NCBI GenBank assembly: GCA_902518985.1 | Contig: CABYIF010000008.1 | Location: 1-47,506, forward strand | Origin: an uncultured Alphaproteobacteria bacterium | Lineage (GTDB): Bacteria > Pseudomonadota > Alphaproteobacteria > HIMB59 > GCA-002718135 | Reading direction: 5' to 3' | DNA: 47,506 nucleotides | Shown here: positions 30,449 to 39,388 of the stretch, one piece after another | How the letters are laid out: each line of letters opens with the position of its first letter | Numbering within the stretch: position 1 is the first letter of the stretch | The notes under the pieces: generated by a model | The model's input: only the letters and a program-made list of their open reading frames with translations | Told to the model about the DNA's origin: nothing | Databases searched by the model: none | Translations under genes and position numbers: made by a program

Positions 30449-31432
30449 TTAAGAGGCATTAAGCCATTCATTAATCCATTTTTCTTTATTTATATTAATC
30501 TCTTTTGGATCTATTTGAATAAAATTAGGTATTTCTAATTTATTAAATGCCTCAGGCAAATCTTTAATTGTTGTTACTGGATACATTATATTTGTAGACG
30601 GAATTACTGATTGAAATTCTTCTGACAGCATAAAGTTAAGAAATATATTTGCTAAATCTTTATTTTTTGAATTATTTAAGATTCCAGCAAATTCAATTGT
30701 TATATAATTTCCTTCTTCAAAGGTTGTTGCGCGAATATCATATCTGTCTTCAAACATAATATGAGCTGCAGGAGATGTAGTATAACTTAATACCATATCT
30801 GCTTCTCCTGCCATAAAAAAATTATAGTATGCATCCGTCCAACCTTTTGTAACAGAAATAATTTTTTTATTTAATTTTTTCCATTCAGTAGCAGCTTTAT
30901 CTCCATATATAGCTTTCATCCAAGTTAATAATCCTAATCCTGGGGTAGAGGTCCTGGGGTCTTGAATTACAATTCTGGCATTAGTAGAATTAATTAACTC
31001 ATCCATAGATTTTGGAGGTGTTTCTAAACTTGCCTCATTATATACAAAAGAAAAGTAGCCAAAATTATATGGAACAAATTTATTACTTTCCCAATTTAAT
31101 GGTAAATTTATAAAAGTGTTTATATTGTTAATATTATGAGTTGTGAAAAGCTCAGATTTATCTGCTAGGTCAAATAAATTCATATCAAGACCTAAAACTA
31201 TATCTGCCTTAGAAGTATCACCTTCTAAAATTACTTTATTTAATAATGTTGCCGCACTGTCAACTGCTATAAAATTAACATCTGTATTATATTTTTCTTC
31301 AAATATTTTTTCAATAATAGGTCCCGGACCCCATTCAGAAACAAAAGAGTCATAGGTATAAATAGTTAGTTTATTAGCATAGATTGAAAAAGAGATTAAT
31401 AGGGTAGTAAAAAAAATTAGAATTATTTTCAT
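30449..31432 (-). CDS. thiB: Thiamine ABC transporter substrate-binding protein
   Basis: LTIYTYDSFVSEWGPGPIIEKIFEEKYNTDVNFIAVDSAATLLNKVILEGDTSKADIVLGLDMNL; preceded by TPP riboswitch. Confidence 0.93.
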   Translation of the reverse strand: MKIILIFFTTLLISFSIYANKLTIYTYDSFVSEWGPGPIIEKIFEEKYNTDVNFIAVDSAATLLNKVILEGDTSKADIVLGLDMNLFDLADKSELFTTHNINNINTFINLPLNWESNKFVPYNFGYFSFVYNEASLETPPKSMDELINSTNARIVIQDPRTSTPGLGLLTWMKAIYGDKAATEWKKLNKKIISVTKGWTDAYYNFFMAGEADMVLSYTTSPAAHIMFEDRYDIRATTFEEGNYITIEFAGILNNSKNKDLANIFLNFMLSEEFQSVIPSTNIMYPVTTIKDLPEAFNKLEIPNFIQIDPKEININKEKWINEWLNAS

Positions 31433-31435
31433 ATT

Positions 31436-31500
31436 TCCTCCGCTGGCATTATCCAGATCAGGTTAAAAGGGTATAAATCTCAGCATTTAAGCACCCCTAA
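31436..31500 (-). ncRNA. TPP riboswitch (THI element)
   Basis: Minus strand reads TTAGGGGTGCTTAAATGCTGAGATTTATACCCTTTTAACCTGATCTGGATAATGCCAGCGGAGGA, with the canonical GGGGTGC, GCTGAGA, ACCCTTT.AACCTGATCTGG.TAATGCCAGCG blocks; ends in the thiB ribosome-binding site. Confidence 0.97.
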
Positions 31501-31581
31501 TATTATTATAGTTAATATTATTTTAGAAAACAAACATAAAAGAATTGTTTTTAATTTATATATGAATATAACAATTTTTTT

Positions 31582-31658
31582 CGGGGAGTAGCGCAGCCTG
31601 GTAGCGCACCTGGTTTGGGACCAGGGGGTCGAAGGTTCGAATCCTTTCTCCCCGACCA
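31582..31658 (+). tRNA. tRNA-Pro (UGG)
   Basis: CGGGGAG/CTCCCCG acceptor stem, CCTGG-TTTGGGA-CCAGG anticodon arm with TGG, AAGG-TTCGAAT-CCTT T arm, encoded CCA. Confidence 0.97.
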
Positions 31659-31712
31659 TCAGACTCTTGCCTATTTTTCGTCAACTTTTAAACTATATAA
31701 AGAAGATTAAAT

Positions 31713-33323
31713 ATGATTAGAACAACAATTGGACAATTTGCAAATTCTCTTGGTTTAAATAAAGATCAATATATTCCTAAAGAAGGGGCATCATTTTCTC
31801 TATTTAAAATAGAAATTCTCTCAGGGTTAACAGTTGCAATAGCATTAGTCCCTGAGGCTATAGCATTTGCATTTGTTGCAGGCGTTGCACCATTATCTGG
31901 TTTATATGCAGCTTTTATAATTGGTCTAGTAACTGCCTTAATAGGTGGTAGGCCAGGAATGATATCAGGTGCCACGGGAGCATTAGCAGTGGTAATGGTA
32001 TCTTTAGTTGCAGAACATGGAACTCAATATCTTTTTGCTACGGTTATTTTAATGGGAATATTACAATTATTAGCAGGTATTTTTAAATTAGGTAAATTCA
32101 TGAGAATGGTACCACAACCAGTTATGTTAGGTTTTGTAAATGGATTAGCAATTGTTATTGGTCTTTCACAATTACATCAATTTCAAATAATTAATTTAGA
32201 TGGATCTTATACTTGGATGTCTGGTGAAGTCTTAACTTATTCATTAGTACTTGTTTTTTTAACAATGTTAATAATCTGGTATCTTCCAAGAGTAACTAAA
32301 ATAATACCATCTACCTTAGCAGCAATACTTTTAGTCACATCTCTAGTATTGTTACTAGATTTACCAGTTCCAAGAGTAGGAGATTTAGCCAGTGTTGCTG
32401 GAGGATTGCCAGAATTTTCAATACCAATAGTTCCACTTAATTTTGAAACTTTAATTATTATTTTTCCATATGCTGTAATTTTAGCTGCTATAGGTTTAAT
32501 TGAAAGTTTATTAACATTAAATTTAGTTGGAGAGTTAACAAACAAAAAAGGTGGAACTAGTCAAGAGTGTTTAGCTCAAGGATTTGCAAATACCATTACC
32601 GGTTTTTTTGGTGGTATGGGAGGTTGTGCTATGATCGGTCAGTCCATGATTAATGTAAAGTCTGGAGGAAGAACAAGAATAGCAGGCATTACAGCAGCAT
32701 TGTTTTTACTTATTTTTATTTTATTCACTTCTAATTTAATCGAACTAATTCCGATAGCTTCACTCGTAGGCGTAATGTTTATGGTTGTTATAGGAACATT
32801 TGCTTGGAACTCATTAAAGTTATTATTTTATGTACCTAAATCAGATGCTTTAGTTATAATTTTAGTAACTATAATAACTGTTCTGGAAGATTTAGCAGTT
32901 GCAGTTGTTGCTGGAGTAATAATAAATGCTTTAGTATTTGCATGGAAATCTGCATCAAGAATTAGAGCAATTGAGAGACAATCCCAAACTGAGAAAGGTG
33001 CTAAAGTTTATGAAATTGAAGGCCCTCTATTTTTTAGTTCAACAAATAGCTTCTTAGATATTTTTAAACCAGATGAAGATCCAGATTTAGTAATTATTGA
33101 TTTTGCAAACTCAAAGGTAATTGATCAATCAGCTCTTAAAGCAATTGAAGATATTGCTGAAAGATACTCAAAAACAGGTAAAAGAGTTAAATTAAGACAT
33201 CTGACTAAAGATTGTCATCGATTACTTAGAAGAACAGGTCAGCTAATTGTTGATAGTGATGATGATCCTGATTACGGAGTAGCAGTTGATTACGGTGTTA
33301 AACTTGGTATTTTTGGAAAATAA
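31713..33323 (+). CDS. SulP family anion transporter with C-terminal STAS domain
   Basis: LSGLTVAIALVPEAIAFAFVAGVAPLSGLYAAFIIGLVTALIGGRPGMISGATGA; STAS-like VIIDFANSKVIDQSALKAIEDIAERY. Confidence 0.95.
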   Translation: MIRTTIGQFANSLGLNKDQYIPKEGASFSLFKIEILSGLTVAIALVPEAIAFAFVAGVAPLSGLYAAFIIGLVTALIGGRPGMISGATGALAVVMVSLVAEHGTQYLFATVILMGILQLLAGIFKLGKFMRMVPQPVMLGFVNGLAIVIGLSQLHQFQIINLDGSYTWMSGEVLTYSLVLVFLTMLIIWYLPRVTKIIPSTLAAILLVTSLVLLLDLPVPRVGDLASVAGGLPEFSIPIVPLNFETLIIIFPYAVILAAIGLIESLLTLNLVGELTNKKGGTSQECLAQGFANTITGFFGGMGGCAMIGQSMINVKSGGRTRIAGITAALFLLIFILFTSNLIELIPIASLVGVMFMVVIGTFAWNSLKLLFYVPKSDALVIILVTIITVLEDLAVAVVAGVIINALVFAWKSASRIRAIERQSQTEKGAKVYEIEGPLFFSSTNSFLDIFKPDEDPDLVIIDFANSKVIDQSALKAIEDIAERYSKTGKRVKLRHLTKDCHRLLRRTGQLIVDSDDDPDYGVAVDYGVKLGIFGK

Positions 33324-33462
33324 ATAACATCTAAAGAGTAATTTAAATTAAATTTAATATAATTTTACTTTTATATTTAAACCTCTATAGGATGAAAAAA
33401 ATAAATTTGTATTTTAAATCTATTAGTTGCTTTTACTTTACTTTTTATTTTCCCCAATTTTT

Positions 33463-34992
33463 GTGACTGAATTTTCCAAATATAATCTAAGTGAAACGCT
33501 AAATAAATCATTAAAAAATATAAATTTTAAAAATCCTACTCCAATTCAAGATATATCCATACCCTTAATATTAAAAGGAAATGATATCCTGGGTTCAGCT
33601 CAAACTGGAACTGGTAAAACAGCAGCTTATTCAATTCCCATTATAGAATTGCTTTTAAAATCAAAGAAATCTTCAGTGTTAATCCTTATTCCAACTAGAG
33701 AATTAGCTAAACAAGTACTCAATGTTATTCACTCATTATTAGGTTTTAAATCTAAAATTAACTCAGTTTCTTTAATTGGAGGCGAGTCAATGAGTAAACA
33801 GTTATCACAACTAAAAAGAAGGCCTAGAATTTTTGTTGGTACACCTGGACGAATTAATGATCATTTAGAGAAAGGTACGGTTAATTTTAAGTATGTTAAA
33901 CATTTAGTATTAGATGAAACTGACAGAATGCTTGATATGGGTTTTGAAGTTCAAATAAAAAAAATTTTAAAACATATTAAAAACCAAAAACAAATATTAA
34001 TGTTTTCAGCAACAATTCCAAAAGATATTATTAAATTATCATCAAAGTATTTAACTGATGCTGTTCGTGTTTCTATTGGAGACTCAAACGAAGTTGCTAA
34101 AAATATAACACAAGAAATTAAAGAACTTAAATCAGATGAAAAACTTCCTGAATTAATTAAACAAATCAATGAGCGAAATGGATCTATTCTTATATTTGTA
34201 AAAACAAAATATGGAACAGAAAAATTAGCAAAATCTTTATCAAAAAATAAAATAAAGTCCTTCCCTCTTCATGGAGGCTTGCGTCAAAGTAAAAGAAATA
34301 CAGTAATGAAGAAATTTAGAGAAATGAAATTCAGAATATTGATAGCAACAGATGTTGCAGCAAGAGGTCTCGATGTTCCTCACATTGAACATGTTATTAA
34401 TTATGATTTACCTCAGTTAGCAGAAGATTTTATTCATAGAATTGGAAGAACTGCACGTGCAGGTCTTAAAGGAGTTGCCCTTACTTTTGTAACAAAGGGT
34501 GATTTTAATAAATGGAAAGAAATACAAAACATATTAAATCCTAATAAAAAAAATTATAAACCTAAAAAGGTTTCTAAAAAAAATTTTAATAAGAATAAAA
34601 ATTTATATCGTAGTAAAAAAAATCTAAGATTTGATAAAAATAACAAATATTTTAAACATAATAAATTATCAGAAGACTTAAAATTAAAAGATAAAAAATA
34701 TTTAAAAAAAAGACCATCTAGTAAAAATAAAAAATATGGAAATGATTATCAACCCAATAATATAAAAGAATCGAAAATTGATTTTAAAAGAAAAAATTCA
34801 GATACAAACAAGTTAAAAAAAAAATCTCTTAATTATAATAAAAATGAAGAGAGATTTTTTAGAAAAAATAAAAAAAAATATTCTTCAGATTCTAAAAGTA
34901 ATAGTAAAATGACTTTTGACAAAAAAAGAAGTTTTAAAAATAAAAAAACACAATCATCTAATAATTTTAGAAAAAGACGAGTATATAAATAA
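33463..34992 (+). CDS. rhlE: DEAD-box family RNA helicase (DETD variant) with long Lys/Asn-rich C-terminal tail
   Basis: NPTPIQDISIPLILKGNDILGSAQTGTGKTAAYSIPI, LVLDETDRMLDMGF, MFSATIP, HRIGRTARAG. GTG at 33463 preferred over the upstream TTG at 33427 because homology starts at VTEFSKYNLSE. Confidence 0.92.
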   Translation: MTEFSKYNLSETLNKSLKNINFKNPTPIQDISIPLILKGNDILGSAQTGTGKTAAYSIPIIELLLKSKKSSVLILIPTRELAKQVLNVIHSLLGFKSKINSVSLIGGESMSKQLSQLKRRPRIFVGTPGRINDHLEKGTVNFKYVKHLVLDETDRMLDMGFEVQIKKILKHIKNQKQILMFSATIPKDIIKLSSKYLTDAVRVSIGDSNEVAKNITQEIKELKSDEKLPELIKQINERNGSILIFVKTKYGTEKLAKSLSKNKIKSFPLHGGLRQSKRNTVMKKFREMKFRILIATDVAARGLDVPHIEHVINYDLPQLAEDFIHRIGRTARAGLKGVALTFVTKGDFNKWKEIQNILNPNKKNYKPKKVSKKNFNKNKNLYRSKKNLRFDKNNKYFKHNKLSEDLKLKDKKYLKKRPSSKNKKYGNDYQPNNIKESKIDFKRKNSDTNKLKKKSLNYNKNEERFFRKNKKKYSSDSKSNSKMTFDKKRSFKNKKTQSSNNFRKRRVYK

Positions 34993-35037
34993 ATAACTAG
35001 CGAATTATTTTTTAAAATATAGAAGTAAAAATATTTT

Positions 35038-36846
35038 ATGAGTCATTTAATTAGAAATATAGCTATAATCGCCCATGTAGATCATGGAAAAACTACTCTT
35101 ATTGATAATATTATGAAGCAGAGTGGTTCATTTAGGGTAAATCAGGAAGTGAAAGAAAGATTAATGGACTCAGGTGATTTAGAAAAGGAAAGAGGTATTA
35201 CGATCCTTGCAAAACCTACATCAGTAACTTGGAAAGAAAATAGGATTAATATTATTGATACACCGGGTCATGCCGATTTTGGTGGAGAGGTCGAAAGAGT
35301 ATTGGGAATGGCAGATGGGGTTATCTTGTTAACAGATGCAGCTGAAGGTCCAATGCCTCAAACTAAATTTGTTCTTGGTAAAGCTCTTAAACAAGGATTG
35401 AAACCTATTGTTATAATCAATAAGGTTGATAGAAATGATGCAAGACCAGAAGAAGTTTTGAATGAAGTATTTGATTTATTTGTTTCTTTAGATGCAAATG
35501 ATGAGCAATTAGATTTTCCTATTTTATATGCATCAGGAAGAGACGGCTGGTGTGTCAATGATTTAAGAAATGAAAGAGAAAATCTTTTTCCTCTACTTGA
35601 TTTAGTTCTTTCATATGTAAATCCACCTAAAGTAGATGACCAAAAGCCTTTTGCAATGTTGGCAACACTACTTGATTATGACTCCTTTTTGGGGAGGTGT
35701 CTTGTTGGTAAAGTTGAACAAGGATCAGCTAATGTTAATTCAAATGTTCATTCTATTAATTTGGATGGTAAAGTTATTGAAAAAGGAAGGTTAACTAAAT
35801 TATTTCGTTTTGAACGTACTGAAAAAGTACCCGTAAATAGAGTTCACGCTGGAGATATTATATGTATTGCTGGTCTCAAGTTAGCATCTGTATCAGATAC
35901 AATTTCAGATCCTGAAAATCATACCCCATTAAAATCCACTCCAATTGATCCACCAACTATGTCGATTAATATTTCAGTCAATTCCTCTCCATTTGCAGGT
36001 TTAGAGGGTGATAAAGTAACTTCTACCTTAATAAGAGAAAGATTATTAAACGAGGCGGAAACTAATGTTGCTATAACATTTAAAGAAAATAAAAATAAAG
36101 ATTCATTTGAAATAGGTGGTCGAGGTGAATTACAACTAGGTGTTCTTATTGAAACAATGAGGAGAGAAGGTTTTGAGATGTCAGTTTCAAGGCCTCGTGT
36201 TATTTTTAAAAAAGATAGTAGTGGACATAATTTAGAACCTATTGAAGAAGTAACTATTGATGTTGATGAGGAGTTTTCCAGCTCAGTGATTGATAGTATG
36301 AATAAAAGAAAAAGTGATATGATTGATATGCGAACTGCAGGTTCTGGAAAAACAAGGTTAATTTTTAAAGTTCCTTCAAGAGGATTAATTGGATTCCAAG
36401 GAGCCTTTTTAACACAAACAAAAGGTACTGGTGTTATAAATAGAATTTTTTCATCATACGAACTTCATAAGGGAGAATTTCCAGAAAGACGAACAGGGGT
36501 TCTTATTGCTACTGAAACGGGAACAGCAGTAGCTTTTGCTCTCTGGAAATTACAAGATAGAGGGCCAATGTTTATTGATCCTCAAATGAAAGTTTATCAG
36601 GGTATGATTGTAGGAGAGCATACTAGAGAAAATGATTTAGACATAAATGTTCTTAAAGGTAAGCAATTAACAAATGTTAGAGCCTCTGGTAATGATGAGG
36701 CAGTAAACTTAATGCCACCGAAAAAAATGTCTTTAGAGCAAATGATTGCATATATTAAAGACGATGAGTTATTAGAAGTTACTCCTAAGAGCCTTAGATT
36801 AAGAAAAAAATATCTTATACCGCATGAAAGAAAAAGAGCCTCTTAA
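35038..36846 (+). CDS. typA: Ribosome-associated GTPase TypA/BipA
   Basis: RNIAIIAHVDHGKTTLIDNIMKQSGSFR, DSGDLEKERGITILAKPTSV, DTPGHADFGGEVERVLGMADGVILLTDAAEGPMPQTKFVL. Confidence 0.97.
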   Translation: MSHLIRNIAIIAHVDHGKTTLIDNIMKQSGSFRVNQEVKERLMDSGDLEKERGITILAKPTSVTWKENRINIIDTPGHADFGGEVERVLGMADGVILLTDAAEGPMPQTKFVLGKALKQGLKPIVIINKVDRNDARPEEVLNEVFDLFVSLDANDEQLDFPILYASGRDGWCVNDLRNERENLFPLLDLVLSYVNPPKVDDQKPFAMLATLLDYDSFLGRCLVGKVEQGSANVNSNVHSINLDGKVIEKGRLTKLFRFERTEKVPVNRVHAGDIICIAGLKLASVSDTISDPENHTPLKSTPIDPPTMSINISVNSSPFAGLEGDKVTSTLIRERLLNEAETNVAITFKENKNKDSFEIGGRGELQLGVLIETMRREGFEMSVSRPRVIFKKDSSGHNLEPIEEVTIDVDEEFSSSVIDSMNKRKSDMIDMRTAGSGKTRLIFKVPSRGLIGFQGAFLTQTKGTGVINRIFSSYELHKGEFPERRTGVLIATETGTAVAFALWKLQDRGPMFIDPQMKVYQGMIVGEHTRENDLDINVLKGKQLTNVRASGNDEAVNLMPPKKMSLEQMIAYIKDDELLEVTPKSLRLRKKYLIPHERKRAS

Positions 36847-36852
36847 ATATAT

Positions 36853-37302
36853 CTATAACTCTCCTTTTATTGTATACTTAAGTATATCTACAACTTCATC
36901 AACGTTTTTTGTAACTGCATAAGCTGCAGCATCAACTTCTTTTAAAGCATGTTGATGTTCGTCATTATGAATAATAATTAATGATTTATTAAGTGCTGAT
37001 GCATATCCAGCATCAAACGCTGCATTCCATTGTTTATATTTTTCACCGAAACGAATTACAACAATATCAGATTTTTCAATAGATGAGCGAGTTCTTATAG
37101 CATTTATTTTGGCTCCTTTATTATCATGCCAAAATTTTTTATCCTCCACCCCAAGTATTCGAACACCAACATCATCTGATAATTCGTGATTTGTAATTGG
37201 ACTTAAAAATTTTATTTCTAAATTTTCTTTATTACATTTATCAATAATTTCTTTTCTCCAGTTAGTATGTATTTCCCCAGATAAATAAACTTTTAAATGC
37301 AT
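36853..37302 (-). CDS. ytoQ: YtoQ family protein
   Basis: VYLSGEIHTNWRKEII, FLSPITNHELSDDVGVRILG, KFWHDNKGAKINAIRTRSSIEKSDIVVIRFGEKYKQWNAAFDAGYA. Confidence 0.88.
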   Translation of the reverse strand: MHLKVYLSGEIHTNWRKEIIDKCNKENLEIKFLSPITNHELSDDVGVRILGVEDKKFWHDNKGAKINAIRTRSSIEKSDIVVIRFGEKYKQWNAAFDAGYASALNKSLIIIHNDEHQHALKEVDAAAYAVTKNVDEVVDILKYTIKGEL

Positions 37303-37351
37303 AATCTAATATTAAAATATTATTATAATAAAGTAATTAAAATTACTAAAA

Positions 37352-37381
37352 AAAAACCCTCTAAATATTTAGAGGGTTTTT
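37352..37381 (-). terminator. Perfect 30-nt palindromic terminator downstream of the small membrane protein pair
   Basis: AAAAACCCTCTAAATATTTAGAGGGTTTTT, 15-nt arms; can act on both strands. Confidence 0.88.
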
Positions 37382-37398
37382 GTTACTGTAAGGATAAC

Positions 37399-37617
37399 TT
37401 ATCGTCTAAATAAAGCGTAAAGAATTCCTAGGGTGATAATTCCAACTAGTCCACTTCCGCCTAAGTCACTAACAAGTGCTGATATATTATCAATAACATC
37501 TGCGCCAATAAAGGGAACAGCAGGACCAAAAATGACACCTAAAACCACACTTAGTGGAATTACTACCATAGCTAAATCCATTACACCTCTTAGAAAGTTT
37601 CTTATATTATCCATCAT
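37399..37617 (-). CDS. Small membrane protein, unknown function (paralog 2 of tandem pair)
   Basis: 72 aa, two hydrophobic segments; about 33 of 72 positions identical by eye to the adjacent ORF; SD AGGAG upstream. Confidence 0.8.
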   Translation of the reverse strand: MMDNIRNFLRGVMDLAMVVIPLSVVLGVIFGPAVPFIGADVIDNISALVSDLGGSGLVGIITLGILYALFRR

Positions 37618-37642
37618 GGCATTACTCCTTTAACTTAGAAGA

Positions 37643-37864
37643 TTATTTACGCAAATATAGCCATACAATGATACCAATGGCAATAATGCCCACTAAACCA
37701 TCCTGACCTAATTTTGCTGTTATCGCGATAATATTATCAAGTATGCCAACCCCTATAAAAGGAACGGCAGAACCAAATATAATTTCAAGCACTACTGCTG
37801 CAGCAATTAATAAAAGTCCAACTTCTGTTATTTGCTTCAACCAGCTTTTTATTGTATCCAGCAT
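37643..37864 (-). CDS. Small membrane protein, unknown function (paralog 1 of tandem pair)
   Basis: 73 aa, shares IFG.AVPFIG...DNI...LG..GLVGII.GI with the neighbour; SD GAGGAGAG upstream. Confidence 0.8.
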   Translation of the reverse strand: MLDTIKSWLKQITEVGLLLIAAAVVLEIIFGSAVPFIGVGILDNIIAITAKLGQDGLVGIIAIGIIVWLYLRK

Positions 37865-37895
37865 AATCTCTCCTCGATTAAAAGTTTATCACGTT

Positions 37896-37915
37896 ATTTA
37901 AGACGTTTCTTAAAT
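37896..37915. promoter_or_regulatory. Operator-like dyad or 5'-UTR hairpin upstream of the small membrane protein pair
   Basis: ATTTAAGA-CGTT-TCTTAAAT perfect 8-bp inverted repeat, 32-51 nt upstream of the 37864 start codon. Confidence 0.5.
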
Positions 37916-38051
37916 GGAGACCTAGTTATTCTTAATAATAATTAATTGAAATATAATATAAAATATATTAGTAAGTTATTGAAAAATAATAATTATTTAT
38001 CTTAATTTCTTTTCTCAATTTATAGAATCCCGAAATTATATGAAAAAAAAC

Positions 38052-38076
38052 AAAAAAATCCTGCAAAATAAGGATT
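38052..38076 (-). terminator. Rho-independent terminator of the methyltransferase gene
   Basis: Minus strand AATCCT-TATTTTGC-AGGATT followed by TTTTT. Confidence 0.7.
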
Positions 38077-38091
38077 ATTTTAAATGTTTTT

Positions 38092-38862
38092 TTATTTCAA
38101 ATATGCAGTTGTTAATACAGGAAAACTTGTAAATCCAAATTTTTTATCTTTTTCGGAACGACTTAATTGTTCTTGCCAATCTATAACTGCATTTTCAGAA
38201 ACACCTTGGCTCATTGCAAATTTAGCTAACATTTTTTCATAAAAAATAGCTGGAGAATTTTTATCTCTATTTGTTATTAAATATGATAAATTTTCAGATT
38301 GAATATTTTGATATCCTAAAGTTGATAATTTACCAACTAGATCGAGAGGGAGCATCTGATGAAAGCAATGTGCTCTGAAAGCCTCATGAATAGTATCATT
38401 TAACTTTTTTTCTGGACCATAAAATCTAAAATAATCCCATAAAATAGATATATTAACAAATTTTGAGTTTTTTTTTGAAATTCTCTTTAGTTCATTTAAA
38501 GATGGTTCAATATCTTCTATATATTCCAATGTTTGAGTTGAAGTAACTCTATCACAATAACTATTTTCAATATTGATTTTATCTGCTGTACAACAGATAA
38601 GCTCTATATTTTTTAAATCTTTACAGCGATTATTTGCAGCTTTAAGTTGATCTTCACTTGGATCAATTCCAATTGATTTTCCATTTTCACCAACACCTAA
38701 AGAAATTTCCTGAACTAAATGTCCGCCACCACAACCAATATCAATTACATTTTGGCCAATTTCAAGTTCAATTGAATTCATGATTGCTAGTCGACGAGAA
38801 ACCCCTGCATAGCCATTAGCAATTTTTTGTTGTATTATACTTAACTCTTTATCAAACTTCAT
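38092..38862 (-). CDS. Class I SAM-dependent methyltransferase
   Basis: ELEIGQNVIDIGCGGGHLVQEISLGVGENGKSIGIDPSEDQLKAA, DRVTSTQTLEYIEDIEPSLNELKRISK. Confidence 0.9.
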   Translation of the reverse strand: MKFDKELSIIQQKIANGYAGVSRRLAIMNSIELEIGQNVIDIGCGGGHLVQEISLGVGENGKSIGIDPSEDQLKAANNRCKDLKNIELICCTADKINIENSYCDRVTSTQTLEYIEDIEPSLNELKRISKKNSKFVNISILWDYFRFYGPEKKLNDTIHEAFRAHCFHQMLPLDLVGKLSTLGYQNIQSENLSYLITNRDKNSPAIFYEKMLAKFAMSQGVSENAVIDWQEQLSRSEKDKKFGFTSFPVLTTAYLK

Positions 38863-38925
38863 AATAATAATTAACTTTGTTAAATTTTTATTCTAATATA
38901 ATTTTATTAATAGCTAAACATTTTT

Positions 38926-39348
38926 ATGAAAATAACAGGTAAATGTCACTGTAAAGAAATTTCTGTAAAAGCAGAAATTGATTTATCTACAATTTATGCT
39001 TGTCATTGTACAGATTGTCAGATTTTTGCTGGTGGTCCATTTAGGGTGATTGTAAATGTTGATAAAGAAAACATTTTAACAACAGGAAACCCTAAAGAAT
39101 ATATAAAAACTGGAGATAGCGGAAATAAAAGAATACAAGCTTTTTGTGGAAAATGTTCAACTTCTCTATATAGCACTTCACTAAAAAGAGATAAGTTCTC
39201 TTTAAGAACTGGTTTCTTGGACCAAAGAGAGAGCCTAATACCAAAAAAACATATATATGGCCGTTCTTCTGCAAAATGGCTTAAAGATATTTATGATAAT
39301 TATTGGGTTACAACTATGACTGATAGTGAGCCTTTTGAGTTTGAATAA
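38926..39348 (+). CDS. GFA family (glutathione-dependent formaldehyde-activating-like) zinc-binding protein
   Basis: GKCHCKEISVKA, YACHCTDCQIFAGGPFRV, AFCGKCSTSLYST. Confidence 0.92.
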   Translation: MKITGKCHCKEISVKAEIDLSTIYACHCTDCQIFAGGPFRVIVNVDKENILTTGNPKEYIKTGDSGNKRIQAFCGKCSTSLYSTSLKRDKFSLRTGFLDQRESLIPKKHIYGRSSAKWLKDIYDNYWVTTMTDSEPFEFE

Positions 39349-39388
39349 TTTATACTTCTAAATATAATGGTAAAAATTTATATTTATT

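Noticed and set aside
23280-31660. tRNA-Glu and tRNA-Pro as possible integration sites for a genomic island
   Set aside because: No integrase, no direct repeat of the tRNA 3' ends seen, and the genes between are ordinary chromosomal functions.
37433-37633. Plus-strand 66 aa ORF opposite the small membrane protein
   Set aside because: The minus-strand frame is supported by its paralog and SD; the plus frame has neither.
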